From the NCBI RefSeq assembly GCF_900109685.1, contig NZ_FOBB01000002.1, positions 552,085 through 616,084 of the forward strand: a DNA stretch of 64,000 nucleotides, written 5' to 3'. Each line of letters opens with the position of its first letter. The stretch's first letter is position 1. A program made the position numbers and the translations under genes. Of the stretch, positions 1 through 8,622 are shown piece after piece. Source of the DNA: Chitinophaga rupis (GTDB taxonomy: Bacteria > Bacteroidota > Bacteroidia > Chitinophagales > Chitinophagaceae). A model generated the notes under the pieces. It was not told where the DNA came from. It made no database searches and saw only the letters and a program-made list of their open reading frames with translations.

Positions 1-595
1 TCAGCAGCCCCAGGAAAATAAATGCATATACGAATGAGAACAGGTTTATAAAACCTTCGTAGTTCAATACCTTGAACAGGAACAGGATAATAAGGAAAGA
101 GGTGAACAGCCGCATCACCAGCTCTTTCTGAAAGTTAGCAGCTACGGATGCAAAGTGGTTCCAGGCCTGTGCTTCCAGCAAGGAAAATAGTAACAGGAAT
201 AAGCTGAGGGGATAAATGGTATAAAAATATTTTATGAGCAGGGGGGAGTTTGTACCGAACTTGGTTACTACCAGGTCTTTAAACAGGAAAGAGCACAGGC
301 ATACCGCTACAAAACCAACAATGGCTATAATGACAGCTTTGCCAAACAGGTCGCGCTTTTCCAGGGGAAGATTATCGCGGTAATAAGGATAAAAGCGGTA
401 TAATACAGGAATGGTGCCCAGGTTGGCCAACGCAAAGAAGTATTGTGCTATATTCAGCAGAATGCCTATTAAGCCGTATTCTGCCGCGGTAAAATAGTGG
501 CCGGTTGTAAAAAGCCAGGTATTAATTGCGCCTATAAAAAAGCCGGTGTATATAATAAAGGAGGAAGTAATACTTTGTTTCCTGATTATGCCCAT
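1..595 (-). CDS. Polysaccharide flippase (Wzx/MATE-like), 3' end outside window
   Basis: An uninterrupted minus-strand frame runs from an ATG at 593-595 to the window edge, giving the first 198 residues. It starts MGIIRKQSITSSFIIYTGFF, followed by long hydrophobic stretches separated by short basic loops (for example ITSSFIIYTGFFIGAINTW and AVIIAIVGFVAVCLCSFLF). This arrangement is typical of the polysaccharide biosynthesis (oligosaccharide flippase) family, which moves lipid-linked glycan units across the inner membrane. It is divergent from the adjacent glycosyltransferase operon starting at 688, consistent with a shared surface-glycan locus. The C-terminal half cannot be seen, so the family call rests on hydrophobicity pattern, N-terminal sequence style and context. 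Another multi-pass membrane protein remains possible. Confidence 0.7.
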   Translation of the reverse strand, partial: MGIIRKQSITSSFIIYTGFFIGAINTWLFTTGHYFTAAEYGLIGILLNIAQYFFALANLGTIPVLYRFYPYYRDNLPLEKRDLFGKAVIIAIVGFVAVCLCSFLFKDLVVTKFGTNSPLLIKYFYTIYPLSLFLLLFSLLEAQAWNHFASVAANFQKELVMRLFTSFLIILFLFKVLNYEGFINLFSFVYAFIFLGLL

Positions 596-687
596 TTTCC
601 TGTTGCTTGGTTGTAAAGATGGCAAAAATCATGCATTATAGGAAAGTTTGTATTTTTAAGCTTTTTGGAATTTATTGTACTGTTATT

Positions 688-1581
688 ATGATCTCTGTTA
701 TCATCTGTTCTGCCGACAATGGCCGCATTGAAAAGGTAAAAGCCAATATAGCGGCCACCATTGGTGTGCCGTATGAAATACTGGTGATCACCAATGCGAA
801 GGAATTGGGGGGCATTTGTAAAGGTTATAATACCGGGGCTGCGGTGGCAGCGTATGATATTTTGTGCTTTGTGCATGATGATGTGACCTTTTTAACCCCA
901 GAGTGGGGAGTAAGAACGGCCGCACATTTTGCGCAGCAGGAGGCCCTGGGCCTTATAGGGCTGGCCGGCAGCCGGTATAAAAGCGCGGCCATTTCCGGCT
1001 GGGCTACGGGGCAGCCGGCATTTGACTGCTGCAATATTTTCCAGGCAGGCAAAAGCGGCGCACCGCAGCGGGTATACCTGCACCCGGCAGGGCAGCCGGA
1101 TAACCTGGTAAGTGTGCGTACCCTGGACGGCGTGTGGCTGTGCATGCGTAAAACTGTGTGGCAGCAATACCCTTTTAACGAGGAAAAGCTGCCGGGGTTT
1201 CATTTTTATGACCTGGACATCAGCCTGCGCGTATCCCAGCGTTATATGACAGGCGTGGTGTTTGATATAGACCTGTTGCATGATTCTATGGGCAGCTTTG
1301 GCGAAGCCTGGATCAATCATGCCATACATTTTCACCGCCATATTAACCAGGTGCCTTTACCGGCCCTGGCGCCGGGCGCAGCGGGGGAGGCGGCTGTAGC
1401 CACCGCAGAAAAAAAAGTAACCAGCTACTGGTTAAACCGTTTAATGAAAGAGCCGATAAGCGAAGCGGTACGCTGCAAGTGGATACTGGCTGCAGGCGCC
1501 TGGAAACAACCGGGCCGCTGGACAGATGTAGCCAAGCTGCTGTTGTACCCGATTAAAAAAACACTGGAAAGGAGATCATGA
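688..1581 (+). CDS. GT2-like glycosyltransferase (Glyco_tranf_2_5 type)
   Basis: A predicted cytoplasmic sugar transferase of 297 residues. I choose the ATG at 688 because the protein then begins MISVIICSADNGRIEK, the normal first beta strand of a GT-A fold. The frame stays open upstream to 607, but that part resembles no domain. The HDD at residues 63-65 matches the metal/nucleotide-sugar DxD position, and FHFYDLDISLRV near 171-182 holds the acidic region typical of this subfamily (StrF-like). The stop overlaps the next gene by 4 bp (ATGA), so it is translationally coupled to two more GT2 genes. The acceptor and donor sugars cannot be deduced. Confidence 0.85.
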   Translation: MISVIICSADNGRIEKVKANIAATIGVPYEILVITNAKELGGICKGYNTGAAVAAYDILCFVHDDVTFLTPEWGVRTAAHFAQQEALGLIGLAGSRYKSAAISGWATGQPAFDCCNIFQAGKSGAPQRVYLHPAGQPDNLVSVRTLDGVWLCMRKTVWQQYPFNEEKLPGFHFYDLDISLRVSQRYMTGVVFDIDLLHDSMGSFGEAWINHAIHFHRHINQVPLPALAPGAAGEAAVATAEKKVTSYWLNRLMKEPISEAVRCKWILAAGAWKQPGRWTDVAKLLLYPIKKTLERRS

Positions 1582-2525
1582 CCAATAGCAATATTAAAAT
1601 ATCTGTTTGCATACCGGCATATAAGAACCCCGAGTTCCTGCTGCGGGCGCTGGCATCGCTGGCTACGCAGCAGTGCAGCAGCTGGGAAGTAATTATTACG
1701 GACGACAGCCCGGATGAAAGTGTGCACCAGGTGGTGCAACAGTTCCAGCAGCAGCTGCCCATACAGTATTATAAGAATACCCCCGCGCATGGCATGCCGG
1801 CCAACTGGAATACCTGCTACGATAAAGCCCGCGGCGCCTATATAAAGATATTACATGATGACGACTGGCTGGCGCACCCGCAGGCCCTGGAAAAAATGGC
1901 TGCTGCGCTGGATGCCAACCCTGACTGCGATTTTGTATATACCGCCTACAGCAACCATTACCTGCAAACCGGTGATATTGAGGATGTGCATTGTAATGCC
2001 TTTTACCAGCGGCTGTTACAGCAATCGCCGGTGAACCTGTTCCAACGCAATTTTATAGGACCGCCCAGCGTTATTATGCACCGCAACAAACCGGCCTACC
2101 GGTATGATGTAAAGACCCGCTGGGTGGTGGATATTGATTTTTATATGCAGGTATTACAGGCCAACCCGAAGTTTGTGTATATAGATGAAGTGCTGGTGAA
2201 TGTAGGCATCAGCGGGGAGCAGATCACGCGCGACTGCTTTCGGGTGCGGGAGGTGGAGATACCGGAGAACTTTTATTTACTGCGTAAATTCTCTTTAAAG
2301 GCGCTGAATAATATTTACGTGTATGATTTTTTCTGGCGTATGCTGCGCAACCTGGAAATAAGGCAGGTGGCAGACCTGCGCTCATCCGGCCTGGAAGGGG
2401 ATATTCCCTCTCCCGTGCGGCAAATGATCACTTTACAAAGGCAGTTTCCCCTGCGTGTGCTGCGGATAGGCGTTATATCCAAGCTGCTGATGACCTTCTC
2501 CTATTTATTCCGTAAAAGGCTATAA
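1578..2525 (+). CDS. GT2 family glycosyltransferase
   Basis: This 315-residue protein begins MTNSNIKISVCIPAYKNPEF and has TDDS at 41-44 and HDDDW at 93-97, the two acidic signatures of GT-A family 2 enzymes that bind UDP/dTDP-sugar and the divalent metal. VVDIDFYMQVL in the C-terminal half is the expected acceptor-side acidic segment. It starts inside the previous gene (4-bp ATGA overlap) and ends 5 bp before the next GT2, so the three form one transcription unit for a surface glycan. There is no signal peptide or membrane anchor, so it probably acts on the cytoplasmic face of the inner membrane. The sugar specificity is unknown. Confidence 0.9.
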   Translation: MTNSNIKISVCIPAYKNPEFLLRALASLATQQCSSWEVIITDDSPDESVHQVVQQFQQQLPIQYYKNTPAHGMPANWNTCYDKARGAYIKILHDDDWLAHPQALEKMAAALDANPDCDFVYTAYSNHYLQTGDIEDVHCNAFYQRLLQQSPVNLFQRNFIGPPSVIMHRNKPAYRYDVKTRWVVDIDFYMQVLQANPKFVYIDEVLVNVGISGEQITRDCFRVREVEIPENFYLLRKFSLKALNNIYVYDFFWRMLRNLEIRQVADLRSSGLEGDIPSPVRQMITLQRQFPLRVLRIGVISKLLMTFSYLFRKRL

Positions 2526-2530
2526 CCAGT

Positions 2531-3535
2531 ATGGACCTTTCAATTATAATTGTTAATTATAAAAGCGCCGCCCTGATACTGGACTGCATACAATCCATTA
2601 TACAGCAAACTACCGCTATCAGCTACGAAATTATTGTGGTGGATAATGATTCGCAGGATAACAGCGAGCAGGTGATACTGCAGCAATACCCGCAGGTACG
2701 CTGGCTGCAAATGGGCTACAACGCCGGGTTTTCCCGGGGCAATAATGCCGGTTTACGTATAGCCCATGGCGATATGCTGCTGCTGCTGAACCCTGATACT
2801 ATTGTACTGGATCATGCGCTGGATGGTTGTGTAAGCCGCTTCCGCGCTTCCGACTACGCTGCCTGCGCGGTGCAGCTGTTAAACCCTGACGGCAGCCCGC
2901 AGATAACCGGTAATTACTTTATGAAAGGGGGATTAAATCACCTGCTGCCATTGCCTTACTGGGGCGGGTTTCTGCGCTGGCTGGGCTATGCGCTGCAAAC
3001 CAAAGTACCCAATGTACGCGTTGCTGAAACAGAGCAGGTGGTGGACTGGATCAATGGCGCTTACCTGATGGTGAAAAAAAGCACCGTTGAAAAAGCGGGA
3101 CTGATGGATGAAGACTTTTTTTTGTATGCGGAGGAAACGGAATGGTGCAGCCGTATTAAAAAGGTGGGGCAGCTGGTGGTGTATGGCGACCTGCATGTGA
3201 TACACCTGCAGGGTGAAAGCGCCAATGCTGCTTTTGAAACCAATGATAAAGGTTATTATGACCTGTATAGCCGTAAAGGTTTTCAGCTGATGCTCTCCAA
3301 CCACCTGCGGGTGCGCAAGCAGTACGGGGTATTATGGTTCTTTATACTGTTATTTAATTATACTTTTGCCGTGCCGGTGGCCTTTATATGCAGCTTTATA
3401 GCCAATGCAGCCAGGTTACGCAACCCGTTTAAGCTATGGCCCAAAACAGGGCAGCTGGCAGGGAACGTAGGCCGGCTGTGGGCCATGGCTCCCACTATTA
3501 TACGCAATAAGCCGCACTTTTATAAAGTGTTGTAA
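2531..3535 (+). CDS. GT2 family glycosyltransferase (rhamnosyltransferase WbbL-like)
   Basis: A 334-residue enzyme starting MDLSIIIVNYKSAALILDCI. It carries VVDNDSQDNS at 36-45, NPDT at 87-90 (DxD-equivalent) and DEDFFLYAEETEWCSR in the second half. This pattern is characteristic of the WbbL/rhamnosyltransferase group of GT2. A hydrophobic stretch near residues 270-295 (WFFILLFNYTFAVPVAFICS) probably anchors it to the inner membrane. It is the third gene of the GT2 operon and is followed by a separate promoter for the methyltransferase. Rhamnose as donor is only a family-based guess. Confidence 0.88.
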   Translation: MDLSIIIVNYKSAALILDCIQSIIQQTTAISYEIIVVDNDSQDNSEQVILQQYPQVRWLQMGYNAGFSRGNNAGLRIAHGDMLLLLNPDTIVLDHALDGCVSRFRASDYAACAVQLLNPDGSPQITGNYFMKGGLNHLLPLPYWGGFLRWLGYALQTKVPNVRVAETEQVVDWINGAYLMVKKSTVEKAGLMDEDFFLYAEETEWCSRIKKVGQLVVYGDLHVIHLQGESANAAFETNDKGYYDLYSRKGFQLMLSNHLRVRKQYGVLWFFILLFNYTFAVPVAFICSFIANAARLRNPFKLWPKTGQLAGNVGRLWAMAPTIIRNKPHFYKVL

Positions 3536-3564
3536 TTGAGTATTTAGTAAATATTGTATCTTTG
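3535..3564 (+). promoter_or_regulatory. Bacteroidota-type promoter for the methyltransferase at 3626
   Basis: TATCTTTG at 3557-3564 matches the TAnnTTTG -7 element, and ATTG at 3535-3538 sits 18 bp upstream as a partial -33 TTTG element. Transcription would begin about 7 bp downstream, leaving a 5' leader of about 55 bases. This suggests the methyltransferase can be expressed separately from the GT2 operon. Confidence 0.55.
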
Positions 3565-3625
3565 ATTTATATGTAGTTAGTAATAACATTTAATAGTAGC
3601 CAACAATAATCCATTTAAAACATCT

Positions 3626-4453
3626 ATGAAATTCACCGCACACAACATTTTGCTGAACAACGGCCAAAAAACCATGGGAGATGATTCCATTTTATTGTCG
3701 GACAGCGCTGTTTGGTCATCCATAAAAAAGACCGTTGATCTCTTTATTCCCCCAACAGCAGGCGACAGAAGCAAGATGCGCGTGGTAGACCTGGGCTGCC
3801 TGGAAGGCGGCTATGCTGCTGAATTTGCGAGAATGGGTTTTGACAGCCTGGGTATTGAAGCAAGAGCTGAGAACATAGAGAATTGCAACTATGTAAAGGA
3901 TAACCTGGGCCTTCCCAACTTAAACTTTGCGCAGGATGATGTGCGGAACATGGCTAACTACGGTAAGTTTGATATTACACTTTGTTATGGCCTGCTATAC
4001 CACCTGAACGATCCGGCAGCGTTCCTGAAGCTGATCAGCGAGTGTACCACCAAAATGCTGCTGTTAAATACGCATTTTGCACCGGAAAGGGATGTACGTT
4101 ACCGGCTGGGACCTTTAAACAAATATTTTATAGCGCCTATCCAGAAACGTACCAGCTTATTTGAACACCAGTATAACTACCGCCTGTCGCCTATTACAGA
4201 GAATGAAGGTTATAAGGGCCGCTGGTTTAAGGAATGGACCCCGGGCACTAAAAAAGAGAAGATCGAAAAGCTGCTGTGGGCTTCCTATAACAACCACCGC
4301 TCTTTCTGGTTAACGAAAAAAGAGCTTACCAAAGCAATGCACGCCGCCGGGTTTAACAGTGTATTTGAGCAATTTGACTACACCGGTGACCTGTTCCGCG
4401 AAAACTATACGCAGTATTACAACCGTACCATGTTCGTAGCTATAAAACACTAA
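3626..4453 (+). CDS. Class I SAM-dependent methyltransferase
   Basis: This 275-residue protein has motif I VVDLGCLEGGYAAEF at 53-67 (SAM-binding glycine-rich loop), an acidic end of strand 2 at IEAR (77-80), DDVRNMA at 104-110 and FDITLCYGLLYHL at 115-127 (motif II/post-motif II). These define a Rossmann-fold methyltransferase. Its place after the glycosyltransferases suggests methylation of a sugar in the same surface glycan, but the substrate is not visible. Its stop lies 8 bp from the stop of the convergent GT4 gene, leaving no room for a separate terminator. Confidence 0.85.
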   Translation: MKFTAHNILLNNGQKTMGDDSILLSDSAVWSSIKKTVDLFIPPTAGDRSKMRVVDLGCLEGGYAAEFARMGFDSLGIEARAENIENCNYVKDNLGLPNLNFAQDDVRNMANYGKFDITLCYGLLYHLNDPAAFLKLISECTTKMLLLNTHFAPERDVRYRLGPLNKYFIAPIQKRTSLFEHQYNYRLSPITENEGYKGRWFKEWTPGTKKEKIEKLLWASYNNHRSFWLTKKELTKAMHAAGFNSVFEQFDYTGDLFRENYTQYYNRTMFVAIKH

Positions 4454-4461
4454 ACATATTA

Positions 4462-5592
4462 TTAAGGGCGGGCTATAAGGGCCTGCATCACAGCGGAAGC
4501 ATCCCCTGCAATATTAGTATTGCTGTAATATTCAAAGAATGAAGGGGGAGTAGCTTCCGCTGTATTATTTTGCTGCAGCATAAGCGTTATGAACTGCTGC
4601 CAGTCATTATCTGCCGCTACCTGCAGCTTATTGCCACATACGTTTGTATTTACGCCTATGGCCCCGCTGGCGGTAGATACTACGGTTTTGTGGTACGCCA
4701 ATGCTTCCAGCACCTTGGTTTTTACGCCGCCACCTTCCAATACCGGGTTAATAAATACATCTGCTGCCGCAAAGTACTCCCCGATATCATTTACAAAACC
4801 GGTGTAAATAATACGGCCATTGGTAGCCTTTACCTGGGCTATCAGCTCAGCTGGTAAACCTTTGCCGCTAATGAGTATTACATAAGGGGAAGCTGCTGTT
4901 TTTTGCAGCAAGGGGTCTATATCCGTTAATATTTTGCGCACGGCCTGCTGGTTAGGCTGGTAGCCCAGCGCCCCGTTAAAGTAAAAAATAGTGCTGTTGG
5001 ATGGTATATTATGGCGGCTGCAAACCTGTTCGCGCAAGGCAGTGTGGTCTGTAACGGCCGGTGGCGCTGTAATGCCGTAAGGGGCTACGCTTACCTTTTG
5101 CGGATCCAGGCCATATTCACGAATGGCGGTATCAGCATCTTCCCGGCTAATGAAAAAGCTGTGGGCTGCTTTGCGGTGTACCCATTTTTCGTAGGCCCAT
5201 AACAGTGACCACCACTTTTTGCCCATGCTGCGGAAACGGGCTGCCTCTATATTGTGGGAGTGTACTACAAACCTGCGGCCGGTGCGGGCCTGCAGCCATA
5301 CTGCCATCCATCCCATATAAGGATGCTCTATTTGCAGCAGCTGCACATTTTTTTGCCGGATGGCTTTTGCCAGCTGACCTGCATAGAAAACATTAAGATA
5401 ACGGGTACGGCTATTGGTAAACAGCGGCCATAGTGCATAAGGCAAAGGTCCTTCGGCCTGGTTGGCCTGCACAGATACCACGGTAAGCCGGCAATAGTGC
5501 GCCAGGGCTGCATAATAACCGGCTATGAATAACTCGCCCCCTTGCCTGGCTGGCAGGTATGGGTACGGCGCGATACTCAATACATGCATCAT
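4462..5592 (-). CDS. GT4 family glycosyltransferase
   Basis: This 376-residue GT-B enzyme begins MMHVLSIAPYPYLPARQGGE, with the glycine-rich N-terminal loop of GT4. The C-terminal donor domain includes FYFNGALGYQPNQQA (203-217), IIYTGFVNDI (261-270) and LEGGGVKTKVLEAL (285-298), the Glyco_trans_1_4 signature around the donor-binding glutamates. Its start overlaps the end of the YfhO gene by 4 bp (5589-5592), so the two are probably co-transcribed and coupled, with YfhO first. It likely adds a sugar to a surface glycan; the product is unknown. Confidence 0.87.
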   Translation of the reverse strand: MMHVLSIAPYPYLPARQGGELFIAGYYAALAHYCRLTVVSVQANQAEGPLPYALWPLFTNSRTRYLNVFYAGQLAKAIRQKNVQLLQIEHPYMGWMAVWLQARTGRRFVVHSHNIEAARFRSMGKKWWSLLWAYEKWVHRKAAHSFFISREDADTAIREYGLDPQKVSVAPYGITAPPAVTDHTALREQVCSRHNIPSNSTIFYFNGALGYQPNQQAVRKILTDIDPLLQKTAASPYVILISGKGLPAELIAQVKATNGRIIYTGFVNDIGEYFAAADVFINPVLEGGGVKTKVLEALAYHKTVVSTASGAIGVNTNVCGNKLQVAADNDWQQFITLMLQQNNTAEATPPSFFEYYSNTNIAGDASAVMQALIARP

Positions 5593-8105
5593 GCCGGAAC
5601 CGCTTTTTTGCGCTGCTGTATTATGTACAATGCAAACGAGCCGATAATAAGCACCATCATCACTACAAAGCTGACCAGGGATATTTTAATACCTGCGTAA
5701 TAAGATACCGGTTCAAACCTAAACTCAATGGTGTGCTTACCGGCAGGTACCAGCATTCCACGCAGCGCGTAGTTCACGCGGGCATAGGGCACCTTCTGGC
5801 CGTCTATAAAGGCGTTCCAGCCTTTTTCATAATACACTTCAGAGAACACGGCAAACTGTGGTGTGGCCGCGTTGTATTCATAAGAGATGGTGTTCAGGTT
5901 ATTGGCAATTAAATGAATGCTGGCGGCGGAATCATACACCGGTTCGCCTTTCACATTTGCTTTATAACGCTGGTCTATTATCACGGTATCTTTCGGATCA
6001 AAGTGGTCCATTGCACTCATTTCAGCATCTGCATTCGGCACCCATTGAATATGTTTTACAAACCAGGCATTGCCCAGCGCATCCGGGTTGCGGGCTGCGG
6101 TTGGCTGCCCGTTCTGGCCGGCCTGAATTACGTACTTGGTATTGAGCATGTTCAGCACCTGTATGTTGTTCTTGCTGATCTGGCGTTCGATCAGGTCCAA
6201 GTACAGCTGCAGCTTGGCTGCGTGATAACCGCCTATGCTTTTATGGAAGTAGGAGGTCATGGCATCGTTAAACGGACCATTGGGAGAGGTAAGGTTAAAT
6301 ACCCGGTAGTAGGGATCTTTATCCTGTAATATTTGCTGGTCGGCTGCTGTGGGCTGGAATGGATCGCCATAGCTGGCTTCATCCATAAAATCATCACTGC
6401 TCAGGTAACGCTTATCTACCTGCAACAGGTCAAACAGCACTAACACTACTGCGCCGCCTATGAGTAAATTCTTATTCAGCTTACCTGACAGGAAAAGCCA
6501 TAACAGGCCGAATATGAGGCCGGTCAGGACCAGGGAGCGGATCACATCATTGCGGTACAGGGTAGCACGGTCTTCACGGAGGGCTTTCATCATACTTTCC
6601 ACGATCGCATTATCGCCCCGCGCCATTTGTGCAAGCTGTGACTGGAACTGGTTATCTGTACCGGGTGTTTCGGGATTATTGGAAAAGTTGGTGTAAGACA
6701 GGGAGGTGGATGCCAGCAGCAATAATACCAGTATGCCGCCGGTGATCATACCGGTGAACTTCAGTTTTTTCAACAGCTCTGCTTTAGGCAGCTGACTGGT
6801 GATGAGCTCATTTAACCCCATTACTGCCAGCACTGCAAAAGTGAGCTGCGGGAAAATGAGCGCCTGTGAAGGTGCGCGGAACTTGCTGTAAAAAGGTAAA
6901 TGATCAAACAGGAAATAGTTGAAAGCAGCAAAGTTGCTGCCCCAGGCCAGGAAAATACCAAACACGGTTACTGCTACCAGCCACCACTTATGCCAGGATT
7001 TTATGAGGAACAGCGCCAGTATGGCCAGGAAGCACACCACAATACCCAGGTATACGGGGCCGCTGGTGCCCAAAAGGGACTGATCGCCCCAGTATAAAGG
7101 GTAGTGTTTGATCATATTTTCGGCCTGCACGGCGGGTACGCCAATGCCGGTAAGCTGCTTATAAGTTTCTGAGCTGGTACTTAATTCGCCGCCGGAGCTG
7201 CCGCCGTAAATATTAGGCGCTATCAGGGTAAAGGTTTCAAACTTGCCATAGCTCCACTGGAAGGCATAGTCTTTATCCAGCCCGCCGGCTGTTTTATTTC
7301 CTTCCTGCCCGGGCAGCGGCGACAATTCCGACTTACCGCCCCGGTTACTGGCATGCGAATATTCGTAGGTGGTCCACAAACGCATGGCGTTATAGCTCAT
7401 ACCTACCAATACGGCTGCCAGCACTACTCCGGAGGAGATGAACAGGTGCTTATAATCTTTTTCACGGATGGTGATCACTGCAAATACGATGGCAATAACG
7501 GCCAGTAGTAAAAAGAAGTAATAGGTGATCTGCAGGTGATTGGCTTCTATAAAATAACCTAAAAATAATGCGGTGAGGCCGGCGCCTAAGAGGTATTGCC
7601 GCCTGAGCACCAGCATTATACCGGCTATTACGCCCGGTAAATAGGCCAGTGCAACGGATTTGGTATCATGCCCTGCTGAGAGGATGATGGGCATATAACT
7701 GGAATAGGCATACGCTACTGCGCCAATGAAACCTATCCAGGGATTTACCCTCAGCACAATGCATAAAATATAAAAAGTTAACGCTGCCAGGAACAATACG
7801 TTAATAGGTTTAGGCAGGTTGAGTGTTAATATCATAGGGATGATCTGCCCATAGTTGTAAGGGCTTTCAGAAGAGATCTGGTAAGTGGGCATACCACCGA
7901 ACATGCTGGTTGTCCACAGGGGGGTAATACCATGTTTTTCCTTGTAATCCAATGATTCTTTGGCCATGCCTTTCCATTGAATTACATCGCTTTGGCCTAA
8001 TACTTTGCCATCCAGGGCGGGTTTGCAATACAGCACTGCCAGTACCAGAAATGCCACCACTACTATAATGTGCGGCAAAAGCGTTTTCAGCCAGTTATTC
8101 TTCAT
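5589..8105 (-). CDS. YfhO family multi-pass membrane protein
   Basis: This 838-residue protein is recognised as the Bacteroidota form of the YfhO family (GT-C-like membrane glycosyltransferase superfamily). After the first membrane helix (HIIVVVAFLVLAVLYCKPAL) comes GQSDVIQWKGMAKESLDY and then FGGMPTYQIS, a segment typical of this family. Many further hydrophobic helices follow, then a C-terminal periplasmic beta domain (residues about 600-800) and a last helix near 805-828. In Firmicutes, YfhO has been linked to glycosylation of lipoteichoic acid. The Bacteroidota function is not known. The 4-bp overlap with the GT4 gene downstream supports a role in glycan transfer. Confidence 0.85.
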   Translation of the reverse strand: MKNNWLKTLLPHIIVVVAFLVLAVLYCKPALDGKVLGQSDVIQWKGMAKESLDYKEKHGITPLWTTSMFGGMPTYQISSESPYNYGQIIPMILTLNLPKPINVLFLAALTFYILCIVLRVNPWIGFIGAVAYAYSSYMPIILSAGHDTKSVALAYLPGVIAGIMLVLRRQYLLGAGLTALFLGYFIEANHLQITYYFFLLLAVIAIVFAVITIREKDYKHLFISSGVVLAAVLVGMSYNAMRLWTTYEYSHASNRGGKSELSPLPGQEGNKTAGGLDKDYAFQWSYGKFETFTLIAPNIYGGSSGGELSTSSETYKQLTGIGVPAVQAENMIKHYPLYWGDQSLLGTSGPVYLGIVVCFLAILALFLIKSWHKWWLVAVTVFGIFLAWGSNFAAFNYFLFDHLPFYSKFRAPSQALIFPQLTFAVLAVMGLNELITSQLPKAELLKKLKFTGMITGGILVLLLLASTSLSYTNFSNNPETPGTDNQFQSQLAQMARGDNAIVESMMKALREDRATLYRNDVIRSLVLTGLIFGLLWLFLSGKLNKNLLIGGAVVLVLFDLLQVDKRYLSSDDFMDEASYGDPFQPTAADQQILQDKDPYYRVFNLTSPNGPFNDAMTSYFHKSIGGYHAAKLQLYLDLIERQISKNNIQVLNMLNTKYVIQAGQNGQPTAARNPDALGNAWFVKHIQWVPNADAEMSAMDHFDPKDTVIIDQRYKANVKGEPVYDSAASIHLIANNLNTISYEYNAATPQFAVFSEVYYEKGWNAFIDGQKVPYARVNYALRGMLVPAGKHTIEFRFEPVSYYAGIKISLVSFVVMMVLIIGSFALYIIQQRKKAVPA

Positions 8106-8137
8106 ATTTATGGTAATCTTTTAAAACAGATAAGTAG

Positions 8138-8145
8138 CAAATATA
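8138..8145 (-). promoter_or_regulatory. Possible -7 promoter element for the YfhO-GT4 unit
   Basis: On the minus strand the sequence reads TATATTTG, matching TAnnTTTG, about 33 bp upstream of the YfhO start codon. I do not find a convincing TTTG at the expected 19-bp distance, so this is a partial match. Confidence 0.4.
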
Positions 8146-8149
8146 TTAT

Positions 8150-8335
8150 TTAAAGTTCATAGTTGTTAGTCAATGGTCCATGGTCCATAGTCCATGGTCC
8201 ATTGCATAGTGCGTGGCCTAAAGTTGTTCGAGTAATGGACTGTGGGCTATTGTATTATCATTGCACGCAGCCCTGATATACGTACTATGCCATGGACTAT
8301 GGACCGTCGGCTATCGACTATTCACTAATATTACT
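8150..8335. repeat. Intergenic ATGGTCCAT-type repeat region
   Basis: This divergent intergenic region holds tightly repeated words: CAATGGTCCATGGTCCATAG then TCCATGGTCCATTG at 8171-8204, and CCATGGACTATGGACCG at 8289-8305, which is the same word in the other orientation. The words TGGTCCAT and TAGTCCAT alternate in a way that looks like slippage-derived expansion. No reading frame covers the region. Confidence 0.6.
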
Positions 8336-8346
8336 ATTTTCGCTGC

Positions 8347-8622
8347 ATGCGCTTCGTTAAAATTTTGTTGAAATTCGTTTTTATATGCAATCTTTGCTAC
8401 CTCGCAGTGTGGCTGTTGCGTATTACAGAGCATGGGGAGCGCTTTGCGTGGCTTTTCAATTCCGTGATTGTACTGGGGATCCTGGTGGCGCCCTGGGCCA
8501 ATATGCTGAGCAGTGTGCTGGCCATTGTATTACTGCTGCTGCGCAAGATAAGCTGGGGGGAGCTACCCGGTTACCTGCTGATCCTTAACCTGTCAATATT
8601 ATTAGTTCAAATACTGGTATGA
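8347..8622 (+). CDS. Small three-helix membrane protein, unknown function
   Basis: This 91-residue protein is almost entirely hydrophobic. Helices are visible at about 5-25 (ILLKFVFICNLCYLAVWLL), 35-66 (FNSVIVLGILVAPWANMLSSV... onward) and 75-91. I do not recognise a named family. The gene is credible because it ends with a 4-bp ATGA overlap on the start of the queuosine-precursor transporter gene, the usual sign of translational coupling, and because its helices alternate with charged loops (RITEHGERF, LRKISWGE). It may be an accessory subunit or an unrelated small protein; the sequence does not decide. Confidence 0.7.
   Translation: MRFVKILLKFVFICNLCYLAVWLLRITEHGERFAWLFNSVIVLGILVAPWANMLSSVLAIVLLLLRKISWGELPGYLLILNLSILLVQILV

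Noticed and set aside
607..687. Longer N-terminus for the first GT2-like protein
   Set aside because: The additional 27 residues are hydrophobic and not part of the GT-A fold; the ATG at 688 gives a normal start.
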